Shown piece after piece: positions 46,217 through 57,242 of a DNA stretch of 64,000 bases. A program made the translations under genes and the position numbers. This DNA is from Anastatus disparis (Eukaryota; Arthropoda; Insecta; Hymenoptera; Eupelmidae), in assembly GCA_017163975.1 (NCBI GenBank), contig JAFFSR010000083.1, forward strand, positions 62,001 through 126,000, in the 5' to 3' direction. Position 1 is the stretch's first letter. The number at the start of each line of letters is the position of its first letter. The notes beneath the pieces were generated by a model that was given only the letters and a program-made list of their open reading frames with translations, ran no database searches and was not told the DNA's origin.

Positions 46217-47224
46217 TCACTCGCAATCTGAGCCCGATCCTCCGTTAGCACACGGAGTCGCATCGCACGCAGGAGACGGGTCGCTCATCGTCTCATTTTC
46301 GCTCGTTGGTTTCAACGGTGGTAGAGGCGGTGACTCGTCTTCTTGTCTTGAGATGTATGGTTTTAGCTGCTCTACATGGATGGGAACGTAAGCGTTATCA
46401 TCGATGTCTAGTAATCTGTAGGTGTTCCACATTTAGCCGTAATCATATAAGGACCTAAAAATTTCGGCGCTAATTTGCTAGCTATACCTTGAGCAGCTGA
46501 AGAAAGTAACTTATTTCTTCTCCATACTAAATCACCAACATTATAAGATTTTTCTCTTCGTGCTGCATCATATACATCGGCCTGTTTTTGCTGTGCCAGC
46601 TGCGCACGGCCAATCACCTGATCGTGTAGCAGAGGTAACTTGCTTACACGCTTCCGCCAGTTATCTACTTCTCGTAGTTGTTCATTTTCTTAAGCAGCTT
46701 AATCTTCCTTCCTTTTTAATAATTTAGGAGGGACTGGCTGTCGACCATAGTTTAGCAGTGCAGGACAACTACCTATAGTGCTTTGTTTGGCCGTATTATA
46801 TGCGAAGATTAATTCTGGCAGTTTTCAGTCCCAAGAGCAATGGTTTTCATCAATAAATCCGGTGATCATTGTTTTTATAGTCCGGTTTATCCTTTCGACC
46901 GGATTTGCCTGAGGATGGTAAGTAGGAGTAGTGTTATGATACACTCCTACTTCGTTCAGATATTCATCTATCACCTGATTCCTAAACTCTGAGCCATTGT
47001 CAGACAGGAAGACCTCTGGCGTACCATATCTTAGGACGATTCTTTCTTTTAGTAATTTTGAGATCGTAGGTGCATTTGACTTTCTAATCGGTATGCACTC
47101 TACCCATTTAGTGAACACGTCTTCGAAAATCAACGCATATAGGTAGCCGTCTTTGCTTTTTGGGAAAGGGCCGGTTATATCACCTGTTACCACTTTCCAT
47201 GGGCCTAATACTTCTCTTCTGCCC
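46217..47224 (-). pseudogene. Gypsy relic 2 integrase core and C-terminus
   Basis: Frame from QGRREVLGPWKVVTGDITGP at about 47224: the DDE residues lie in TGDITGP, SDNGSEF and PVERINRT, all present. It then continues with stops through LPELIFAYNTAKQSTIG and the SH3-like end (KFLGPYMITAKCG), and a shift leads to YVPIHVEQLKPYI. Integrase inserts the retrotransposon cDNA. The catalytic core reads intact; the break is at its N-terminal side. The plus-strand frame at 46152-46391 is a shadow of this gene. Confidence 0.88.
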
Positions 47225-47490
47225 TGATTTTGCCTTATTTTTTTTTTAACAGATTTTTAAACGTTTTTTTTTATATTTTCGATTTTAAAACATTGATACC
47301 ATGGCGCATTGTACTATTTTTCCAACTTTACGTGTTCTTACAACTATTTTTATGCTTTTATTTATTGATATATCAAAAAAATCAACAATAATCTTTAAAA
47401 TAAACCCCAGATCGAATATTTTGATCAATTAGAACCAAAGTTATGACGATTTAAAGTTTAAAAAAAAATTCTGAAACTTGAAATAAATAT
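47225..47490 (+). repeat. Left inverted repeat of element C, end lost
   Basis: Matches the complement of about 50130-50397; GTACTATTTTTCCAACTTTAC corresponds to GTAAACTTGGAAAAATAGTAC. The outermost TAGGGTAGG part present on the right is missing. Confidence 0.85.
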
Positions 47491-47843
47491 GATATTTACA
47501 TTGAGGAAACGCAATTTTTGTTGAAGATTAAAATCTGAAGATATAAACTTTTTAATTTAAAAAAAAAGTTATTTTGATGAAAGAATACATAACCATTTAT
47601 CCTCTTTTTATGGTACATTATTATAATAAAAATTTTTTTTGTTGAAAAATATAATTTTTTTATCAGTTTGAATTTCGTGCCTAGAATTTGAATTTATTTT
47701 GTAGGGAGTTGACGCATGTCACTACGAGGTGGCGATGAGTCGTTCTTTGCATTCTCATCAACGACTTGACGCGTTTAAAAATATAAAAAAAGGAAGATAA
47801 AAAATAAAGTTGTTTAAGAAAAATTATTTTTTTTGATCTGTCA

Positions 47844-49910
47844 TTGAACAGAATATTAATAATGGCATCACTGATTGTTAAAATAAAGTGCAAGGATTTA
47901 AAAGAAAGGCATGAAAAAGTTGTTTATGATTGCTCCAAAAGTCCGCTTAGAGAATTAGGTGATCTAACAGAGTCTTTGAAGTACTTGTATCCAAATACTT
48001 CTTTCTCTAGAGAAGATAAAGTATGCCCTTCGTGTTACAAAATATTATTAGATGAAGTGAAAAATGCGCCTATTTCATCGACTTCAAGCAGTCAACAATC
48101 TTCGGAAGATTTTATTCATAGTGAGGCTGTGGTAGAACAGCTCAACGAGACTTCAAGTAATTTGAAATTAAACATTTCACCAATTAAAATGCATCAAAGT
48201 ATCGATATCAAGATGCGAGAATCTTATGCTCTCCTAAAAAGAAAACAAATAAACGATGCATTTGATTCACAAATAGCAAGTAAAATAATGAAAGTCTACG
48301 ATATAACGGATTTGCCCGCATTGAATGAAAATAATGAATGTAAAACAAATGATAAATGGCTTGAGAATATTAAAATTGCATTAGATAATTGTTTAAATTT
48401 TCTTGAGAAAGTTCGATTGTTGAGTATTATACTAAGTGATATTTCCAAAGATTATTTATTATTAGTTTTACCAAATGTAACTATTTATATGATTGATCAA
48501 GCACGATCATTGGTAAATAATAAAAAAATTTACAAGCAGTCTGAGAACTATTGTAGCCATTCTTTGCATAGTGAAATTGAAGTGAGAGTAAAGGAATATT
48601 ATCTGAACGATAATTTTAAGTGTTCTCGTCAAAGTGCAAATAAAAGCGACACAGTATCTATCAAAGAAAATAGTATAAAAACTAAAAAAGTCAAACGCTT
48701 TATTACGCGAAGTATAAAAGAAATATATCAATTATTTAAAGACAAAAATCCTGAAATGAAAACAAAAATTGGTAAATCAACATTCTACGCTTTAAGACCG
48801 AAGTGGGTTATACCACATCAACCCACCGATTCGTGTCTTTGCATTTACTGCGAGAATCTTAAACTTATGTTAGATGCTTTGAATAATTATAAAAAAGAGA
48901 ATAAACAAGACATTGCAGATTTGGAATTGTAAATATGTTCTTCACTTTTTTATTCAAAAGATGATATGAAATGTGTACTAAGAGAATGTAAAGAATGTCC
49001 CATTGGAGATTCTATTGATTTACAAGTAATTTCTTTGACAGAAGAAGATTTATATGAAGAAATAATTTATAGTGTTTGGGAAATATCAAATTTACTGAAT
49101 AAAACTAGCACAATTGAAAATTTCTTAATAGAGTTAAGAGAGCGCGCTCTCACTGTAAGAGCTCATAAATTGGTCAAAGAAATTCAACGTATAGCAATTG
49201 AAGAGGTTAAACTTTTAGCGAAAAATAATGACTTCCAATTCGTTATTCATGTCGATTTTGCAGAAAATTGGAAAGTTCTGTTTCAAAATGAAATTCGAAG
49301 CTATTATTGGAGTAAAAACCAAATATCAATATTTACGTCGGTATTCTATTTTGAAAATGATAAAACAGTCAGTTATGTCACCGTCTCTGACGATATTAAA
49401 CATGATTCGTCTCATGTCCTAATGGCTATAAATTTAACTATCGATAACTTAAAACAAAAACATATTACGCAAGATCTTGATGAAATCATAACCATTTCCG
49501 ATGGAGCTGCTAGTCATTTTAAAAATAGATATCAATTCTATGAGCTTCAAAACTTAAAAGTAAACAGAAAATAGCTTTTTTCTGCAACAAGTCATGGTAA
49601 AGGCGCTTCTGACGGTATTGGTGGTTTAGTTAAACATTATGCTACCACGCATAATCTGTTCAAGAAGAGTGCAGATTTTATTAGAAACGCTGAAAATTTC
49701 GCCACTCACGTATTAAAATATACTCCGTCGATTAACATTCTTGTTATCCGCAAGGATGAGTTAGAAGTTTTTCGACTGACCAAAAAAATGGAATGGTTAG
49801 GAAATGCAAAAGAAATTAAAGGTATTCAAAAGATTTACTGTTGGAAAAGTGAACAAAACCAAATCTACACTGCCAAAACTTCGAGACATGAGTGGCAAGA
49901 AGTAAATTGA
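47844..49910 (+). pseudogene. DDE-type transposase of element C, two stop codons
   Basis: One 689-codon frame with in-frame stops at 48930-48932 (TAA) and 49572-49574 (TAG). The first third (47844-48932) is lysine-rich with CPSCYK and CLCIYCENL cysteine motifs, probably zinc-binding. A later ATG (47862, MASLIVKIKC) is an alternative start. The second part has VDFAENW and SDGAASHFKN, with aspartates 82 residues apart. The block after the second stop reads SATSHGKGASDGIGGLVKH. The order DFAEN, SDG..HFKN, HGKG..DGIGG belongs to a family I have seen in invertebrate genomes as uncharacterised proteins. I cannot name its superfamily. The TAG replaces what is normally a tryptophan before the HGKG block. 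Confidence 0.75.
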
Positions 49911-50044
49911 AAGGTTTTATTCAAATTCGGATTTTTTTATTCACATTAGTCCTCAATTTATTAGTGTTCTTTCTTAATTGTATCGCATATTATTTGTTCA
50001 TCGAAAATGACCAAATAATATATTTTAGTATTTAAAAAATTCAC

Positions 50045-50130
50045 CTTTTCAAAATTTAAAATTTAAATTCAAAATTCAAAATTCAGAATTCAAAATTCAA
50101 ATTCAAAATTCAAAATTCAAAATTCAAAGC
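50045..50130. repeat. AATTCAAA minisatellite
   Basis: About ten degenerate copies of AATTCAAA just inside the right inverted repeat of element C. Confidence 0.85.
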
Positions 50131-50417
50131 AAATATATTTATTTAAAGTTTCAGCATTTTTTTTTAAACTTGAAATCGTCATAACTTTGGTTCTAATTGA
50201 TCAAAATATTCGATCCAGGGTTTATCTTAAAGATTATTGTTGATATTTTTGATATATTGATAAATAAAAGCATAAAAATAGTTGTAAGAACACGTAAACT
50301 TGGAAAAATAGTACGATGCGCCATGGTATCAATGTTTTAAAATCGAAAATATAAAAAAAACGTTTAAAAATCTGTTAAAAAAAAATAAGGCAAAATCGCA
50401 TATTCTGACCTACCCTA
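50130..50417 (-). repeat. Right inverted repeat of element C
   Basis: Complement of 47225-47490, plus the outer terminus ending TACCCTA at 50417. Confidence 0.85.
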
Positions 50418-50797
50418 AAAGTTAGTATTTTTTATGAATAAAATCATATAAAAATAAAAAAAAAATATTGTTTTTGAGAAAATCGTGTTTGAAAAAAAAT
50501 CGCTTTTTTCGGTTTTTTGTAAATAACTCGGCAAGATCAAATTGTATTACAAAAATCGAGATTGCATTTAAAACTAGACAAAATTGCGCACACTTTTATC
50601 AAAAGAACGACCAAATAGGTTAAAAATTGACGGAGCTATAGAGGTTCATTTTCAATTTTCGAATTTTCGTTTTTACATCCAACACTAGAATTGCTGTAGT
50701 AAAAAAAAAAAAAAAATTTTGAGCTTTCAACGAGGTAAATTCCATCTCTATATACATAATAGAAGGTATTTTTATTACTTAAAAGAAAAAAAAAATT
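50418..50797. other. 380 bp between element C and gypsy relic 2, unassigned
   Basis: A- and T-rich, beginning AAAGTTAGTATTTTTTATG. It is neither gypsy coding sequence nor part of the visible element C repeat, so it is either a second small insertion or an outer part of element C whose mate is deleted. Confidence 0.45.
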
Positions 50798-51903
50798 CGA
50801 TGAGTGACGGCCTGCATGAATCTGAATGGAATCAGCCATTGTTTTATTTTAGCTGTAGTCTTATCCCGGCCTAAATGACCAGCTGTTGGCTCATCGTGAC
50901 ATTCTTGCAGTACTTCTGCTTGATGTTCTCTGAGTACTACGATTTTCCATGCATTATCGTCTCCTATCGTTTTTTCTGTGAACCTGTCCGGTACATAGCG
51001 ATATAACTGACCTCCGATTATTTTCCATCTCAGAAAGTCGCTTGGGTTACTCAATACTTAATTGAGTAGTTTCTTATACCAATCATCGTTAGTTTGCGAA
51101 GCCCAGCTTAGTGCACTTAAGTGTGAGTCGCTTTCTAATAAATCTTCGTACATGCGTGATAACGCATCAGGCACGTGATTCAGAGCACCTTTCCTGTGCT
51201 CTACGGTATAAGAATAACCCTGCAGCTCCAGCGCTCATCGCGCTAGCTTGCCCGTTGGATTATGTGAGTTACATAACCAACGTAAGCTACTATGGTCTGT
51301 TATGACCTCAAAATCGTAGCCTTCTACATAACAGCGAAACTTCTTAACCACCCGTATGACAGCCAAGCATTCTCGTTCTGTAACGCTGTAATTTCGCTTT
51401 GCTCTGGACATGGTACGACTAGCGAATTCTAATACTCGCTCTTCATTGTTTACAACTTGCGAAAGTACTGCTCCTAGACCTGAGTCACTTGCATCTGTCT
51501 GTATAACGAATTGCGAGTCAAACTGTGGACGATGCAATAATGGAGCAGATGCTATTAAAGCTTTTATCTGCTAAAAAGCAATCTCCTGATCGTTTGACCA
51601 TACATACTTACAGTCCTTTCTTGTAAGTCTGGTCAGTGGCTCGGCTAACGTAGCAAAATCTTTCAGGAATTTCCTGTACCACGAAGCCATACCCATGAAA
51701 CGTCTCAACTGTTTTAACTTTTTAGGAGCTGGATATTCAATAATGGGTTTACTCTTTTCTGGGTCTTGCTTAAAACCATCTCTATTCACTAGAACACCCA
51801 GATATTTTACCTCTTCTCGGCAAAATATGCTTTTCTCATGACTGATCGTGAGACCTGCAGCTTTGATGCGCTCTGTTGTTTTTTTATATTTTTTAATATT
51901 CAA
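50798..51903 (-). pseudogene. Gypsy relic 2 RT thumb, RNase H and integrase zinc domain
   Basis: One minus-strand frame with stops near 51571, 51235 and 51057. It begins RIKAAGLTISHEKSIFCREE and LRRFMGMASWYRKFLKD (RT palm-thumb). RNase H follows: VIQTDASDSGLGAVLSQ, TERECLAVIR and VITDHSSLRWL, with all key acidic residues present, then DALSRM. The integrase zinc-binding part reads REHQAEVLQECHDEPTAGHL and KTTAKIKQW. After MQAVTHR the frame runs into A/T-rich DNA. The palm, protease and Gag are gone beyond 51903. Confidence 0.87.
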
Positions 51904-52262
51904 ACTTGACGATCAAATCTCTCAAAAGGGCCTTTAATTTGCAAGCTTAAACGTTATAAAATATTAAATCTCAAATTTTGGCAAATTTAAAAAAAAAAGA
52001 AAAAATTTAAAATATGACAGTTTGCATTTTGAGTCATAGCATAGAACCCTCCATGCGAAATATAAGGTTCTTAATATTCAAATTAAAGTATATATCAAGA
52101 AGAAAAAATAAGCCATGTTGAATTAACTTTAGTTGAAAATTCAAAATGTAGTGATTTCTCATAGAATCGTTAAGTTTTGAACTTTGAGATTAAGTTACTC
52201 TGACCTCTGAAACCCTATTAACTAAAACTATGGTAAAATTACTTTTCTCAAGGTATTTTTAG
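51904..52262. other. AT-rich, no gene
   Basis: Follows the truncated end of the gypsy frame. No recognisable repeat or coding signal. Confidence 0.5.
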
Positions 52263-52321
52263 GGGAGAGCCGGGCAGGATGGGCCATTCATTCAGCACGG
52301 CCCATCCTGCCCTGCTCTCCC
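52263..52321. repeat. 59-bp GC-rich hairpin
   Basis: GGGAGAGCCGGGCAGGATGG mirrors CCATCCTGCCCTGCTCTCCC around a 13-bp loop. It stands out in an AT-rich region; possibly the fused ends of a deleted element or a tiny MITE. Confidence 0.85.
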
Positions 52322-53731
52322 TTGTGCCAAAATGCAGTAGGATCGGCTGATCCCGGCGCGCAACATTTTTTTAAAAAAATATTGGACAGACTTATATATA
52401 TATATGATAAACTAAACTTTTATTTGGTACATACACATTGCAATACTTAAATTTCATTGAATTTAATATTTTATGTAACAAGAAGCGTGTGATAATTGTA
52501 AATAATCAATTTACTTTTATGAAACATTATAATTTTAAAATACAAAATTATTTATCGCTTATAAAATACAATTGTAAAGATTTTTCAGTTGGATATAAAA
52601 ATGGAATTTGTTTTTAACGTCTTGTACGTGAGAAACGTTTTATATTATTTATGAGATACGTAGGATATACGGAACAATAAAACGTGCTGAGTGTTAAGTG
52701 TTGGCTATAAATTTGAGTTGAAATTGAAACTTGACAATCTTTACATTTTAAAAATAATATCATCTTCAAATTTTAAGAATTATTCATAATATAGAGCCAA
52801 AAAAATTTGAAATTTAACTTATGCTAAGATTTAAAACCAAAAATAATAAGATAAGTTAACTTATAAAATTTTCATAAATTTCCTAGCATTTCTGAATAGT
52901 TGATCAATATAAAACCTTTAAAATTGTATTTAAAAAATATTATTTTATGCTTTAAATGAGATCTTACACTCCCATAGTCATCATTTTGTCTTTATGAATT
53001 AGATCAATTAAAAATTTTATTAAATAAAAATAATCAAGAAAAGTAGTAAACTATTTAAGAAAGTAAAATTAAATTATTCAAAATAATAGCATTAGGAAAT
53101 TTATTTTATATCGATTCAGAATAAACATTAATTATTTTATAATAATTACATGCTTTCTGACACCTATGTGATTTACACTATTAGTTTTTGAATAGGTAGA
53201 ACATTAGATAAAATACAGAAGCCTTTAAAATCATTGTTATATCGCTATGAAAATATTTACATATAAATTAGTTTATTATTTCAATTAAAATTTAGTATGC
53301 GAATTCTGAATCTATTATAATGACATGATTTTATTTAAATAAAATTTCATGCAAATTTTCACTATAATCAATCTCTTTTTCATAAAAATATAAAAATTGT
53401 ATTTCGTACGAAACTGCGATATTAAGATTCATAAGTTAGATGATTCTTTTCTATTTTAAAATTGGCTATTTATACATGTTAATATTAATCATGAAATTCC
53501 AACCGAGCGATGTTAGGAGTGAGGTAAATGAAGCTAGTTGAATAATTAGATAAAAATTTTATTAAATAAAAATTAAAATCAAAGACTCAAATATAGTCTT
53601 TAAAAATTTATTTTCATTTTATTTTATTTTGTAAAATAATATTTAGAAACTCTTATTAATTTTTCATCGATTATTTTACATGAAAATTCATTTCTATTAA
53701 TATGTTCTTCGATATATCTGAAGTAATGTTT
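52322..53731. other. AT-rich, no gene
   Basis: About 1.4 kb with no reading frame of note and no repeat I could align elsewhere in the window. Confidence 0.5.
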
Positions 53732-53832
53732 ACCCTGTCAAAAAAAACTACGTGGGGGCACACGTGAGGGCACATGTGGGAATCTACGTGGGTACCCACG
53801 TGGGTACCCACGTAGTTTTTTTTTGACAGGGT
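53732..53832. mobile_element. 101-bp palindromic MITE
   Basis: Ends ACCCTGTCAAAAAAAACTAC and its complement GTAGTTTTTTTTTGACAGGG. The interior is GC-rich, with several CACGTG/CCCACGTGGG palindromes. Nearly the whole element is stem. The minus-strand frame 53916-53671 runs through it and is not a gene. Confidence 0.85.
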
Positions 53833-54039
53833 TTCGATGTATGAAAATTTTATGAAATAATTTACATGTATTATTAATTTTGTTATAGAAACGATTATAT
53901 ATTTATTCAGAGACAAAAAAATTTTATACTGTTCACATTAAAAAATAAAAATTTTTTTAATAAAAAACATTAAAACAATGATAAAAAAACGAAAAAAAAA
54001 AACAACAAAGATAGAATTATTCTTGATTTATTATTTCAT

Positions 54040-54846
54040 TGTTAAGTCCTGGCTTGCACCAGGACTAAATAAAAGTGTGTGAATAAATGTGTATATGTTA
54101 TTTAATTATATTAATTAATTGCATAGAATATATATAAATTATGTACGTTTAAAATATTGAATTTATTTATAAAATGTATGTCATAAAGATAAAGAAGTAT
54201 GAATCTAGTGGTGGAAAAACTCCACCAATATTTAATTGAACAAAATCGCTCTCACGATTGAATATTATTAAAGGATAAACTTGATTCTTGAAAATAAAGA
54301 GTTTATTAAATAATTATATATTCTTACCTTGTAGTATTTCTCAGTAGATTGGTGCTAGGTGTGGGCAGACAAATGAATAAGCACAATATGTAATAGATCC
54401 TCGAGGTTTATTGATATTTTTTAACACTTTTAATATAATTGATTTTTATGCGCGTATATATTTTAATAATTGATACATGTATATTTAATAATAGCAATTG
54501 CTTTGAAATATAAAACTTGGCGGGCAGTGTAAACGTATTACCAATAAGACACCCGGGGTAATATTCCGAATATCATTTGTTTCATTTGGTTTTTATACTT
54601 ATTTTGTTTATGAGATTTATTGTCTTTTACATCAATTTTTATTTATAAATTTTCTTGAATTTTGATAATATGTTTCGTAATGTTTTTAGGATTTGTAAAA
54701 TTCATTTTGAAATTTCGAAACATACGTTTCGCTTCTTTTCTTATGATCTACTTAATTTCGCTTAACAATGAAATAATGCGACTGTTCAATAACTGAGGAA
54801 TTTGATTTACCAATGTTAATAAAAAACGATAATTTATGACGTAACA
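54040..54846 (-). repeat. 3' LTR of the 54-61 kb element
   Basis: 807 bp, near-identical to 60310-61116. Seen differences include GTGTATATG/GTGTAAATG and TTAATTAATTG/TTAATTGATTG. Contains the hairpin GGTGGA/TCCACC at 54210-54226 and a terminal hairpin CCTGG..CCAGG. Confidence 0.95.
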
Positions 54847-57242
54847 CCTCGGTGCTCAGGAGATTGCATATCAGAAGGATAGGCAATCGAAAAATAAAAG
54901 ATAGGTCACTTATTGAACATTTACAATATTATGATTAAAATATAAAAATTAATCAGGAACTGTATATTCAATCGATGTCAATGGATGCCAATCGATGGAG
55001 CAATGCTTATTATGCATTTTGACTCTTAATGGTGTGGTTAACATGATAAATCTGGTTCATGTGACCTTTGCACAGTCCTTCTTTCGTTAATTTTGTAAAT
55101 CGAATTACACTTTCTTCTGTTTCTTAAAAAAAAAATGATTACAATATACTTACTAACTTAAATTATCTGATTGATCAATAACTGCATATTTTAGAATAAC
55201 AAATTTGAAATAAAAAATACGTCGTGACGTAACACCTTGGGGCTCAAGATGTTGCTTATCGGTACGAGAAGTAACTAAAGAAAAATTTAAATGTAATAAC
55301 AATTTTTTTAGTTATTGATCAATTTACATAAATATTTTAAAATCTATTTAAATAAAATATTTTATATGAATGTCTCAATTATTCGATGTATCTTTCCATT
55401 ATATAATTGTTAAGTAATGTATGAGTATTGGTATGAAAAAAAGAAGATGAAAAATTCTTTAATTATATTGCTATTTTAAATTTGTAACATTTTAAACATG
55501 ATATGGTTTTTTTTTTCTAATTAGAGATCGTCTTAAATTATTCGTGATTTTGCTTATAAATATTTTTTTAATATGTTTATAAATCTTGTATTCTAGCTTA
55601 TGAGATATTTCGTAACAAAAATAACAAATAACATGCCATGTAAAATAATTATAAAATAATATTAGATTTGTCAAAATAATAATAATTGTTCAAGTTAAAA
55701 CATAAGAAATGTTTGCTTTTTTTTCTTTTAAATTTCAAAAATAACAGTCGGAGATTCTTATAAATATTTAAATATAAGTGAATATTCATTCACTTCCCTC
55801 CCGGCTTAAGATAATTGCGCAGGTGACAACTAAGCAATAAGAAGAAAAATTTTCTAAATTCTTATTTTTATATTTTCACTTAATACACTAAATGTGGCTA
55901 TATATATTTATTTATTAAACCAAAATTAAAATCCTATACGTAGTATAGATTACAATGCTAATTCTTACAAAGGTGGAATTAGTTTACCTGAATATAGGTC
56001 TGGTATAAAATTAAAATAGCTAGATACATAAAAAAAAACTTTAAATTAACTAAAAAATATATATATTATAGTTATTAATAATACGTAATTAATATTAAAT
56101 ATGATCTAGTTATGATAATGATCTAATCATGATTCGTATTAAAATTTTTGTATGTATACAAGTTATTGAGATTTATTTTGACATTTATGAAAAGCTACAA
56201 GTTTTAAGAAGAGATCTAACATAAGTTGAAAAAGTAAATTTTATTATTTCAGTTTATTTATATATAATAATAGTTAGTTTCAAAATTTTCTGCTTTTGTC
56301 TGTAATTTGTATGGTAAGTTTAACATAAATCTAACTTAAACGTAAACTGATTGTTTGTAATTTCTTGTCTTTATTTTGACAAATATGTACTCTAAATAAA
56401 TTTAGAGTTTAGAATGAAAATTGAACTATGTACTCTCATTCTACATAGAACTTATAATAAAGTTCATTATTTTTTTTTTGCTTTACATAGAATATAATTG
56501 TAAAATAAAATTTTCCTAAGTCTTAATAAAGACTTTTTTATAACAATTTTTCTCTTATTTTTGCAATACGAATTCTAAATAAATTTAGAAGTTAAAATAT
56601 TTATTTGAATATTGATTCATGTTGTATTTGGATGAAAGTATGTAACTTTCCCTTTCTTTTTTTTTTTGTAAATATATTTTTCGTGTTGAAAAATGAAATC
56701 AGTTTTACGAATATATATTGGATAATATATGCTTGTATACCTTAAATTCAGAGACGAAAGTAGTTGAATTATAAACAAAAACATAAGACTTAATATACAT
56801 TCATAAGTTTAATGATCATTATAAATGTTAGATTTCTTTTACAAGATGTTTATTGTTAATGAAAATAAAAAAGTATAAGTAGTAAGATGCATTGATATAA
56901 ATTTTAAAGCTTTAAATCTTATTATAGATACTATATATAATAGTTTTAAATATTTTATTTAATTATTAACTAATATTGATTTAAATAAATTGATTTAAAT
57001 TTCTTAATTTTTCATTTAAAAACCATTCGTATTTGATTAAATCAATTGATTTAAATGTGATTATTTCTTACTATTTAAATTGATCGATTTAAGTTGATAG
57101 AACCCTTAAATCGACAATCTGTAAATTTACAAGCCACATTTTGAAAACTTACAGATTTTTCTTATTTTATAAAAATTGTTTGGCAATAAAACATAAATAA
57201 TATAAATGAACTAGAATATAAAAAAAATGAAATTATAGAGAT
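54847..57242. other. Element interior downstream of ORF2, no gene
   Basis: About 2.4 kb, strongly AT-rich, between ORF2 and the 3' LTR. The junction sequence ACGTAACACCTCGGTGCTCA recurs in variant form (ACGTAACACCTTGGGGCTCA) at 55227, suggesting an internal duplication of the LTR edge. No pol domains in any frame. Confidence 0.6.

Larger units (their letters stand above)
47225..50417 (+). mobile_element. Element C: TAGGGT-ended DNA transposon
   Basis: Inverted repeat of about 265 bp: left from GATTTTGCCTTATTT at 47225, right ending GGCAAAATC at 50397 and continuing to a fuller terminus CTGACCTACCCTA at 50417 (TAGGGTAGGTCAG on the complement). The left copy lacks the outer 20 bp, so its end and target duplication are lost. 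Carries one transposase frame (47844-49910). Lies inside the gypsy relic 2 integrase. Shares the TAGGGTRG terminus with elements A and B, but its transposase is different. Confidence 0.85.
45061..51903 (-). mobile_element. Gypsy-type LTR retrotransposon relic 2, split by element C
   Basis: Minus-strand order: RT thumb (51903-51571), RNase H (51537-51235), integrase zinc-binding domain (51054-50798), insertion of element C and extra DNA (50797-47225), integrase core (47193-46825), C-terminal domains (to 46217), polypurine tract and LTR. Upstream of 51903 the rest of RT, protease and Gag are missing. About 30 codons between the zinc-binding domain and the core are absent at the insertion, so a deletion accompanied or followed it. 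Confidence 0.85.

Noticed and set aside
46152..46391. Plus-strand 79-codon ORF
   Set aside because: Antisense shadow of the gypsy relic 2 integrase C-terminus.
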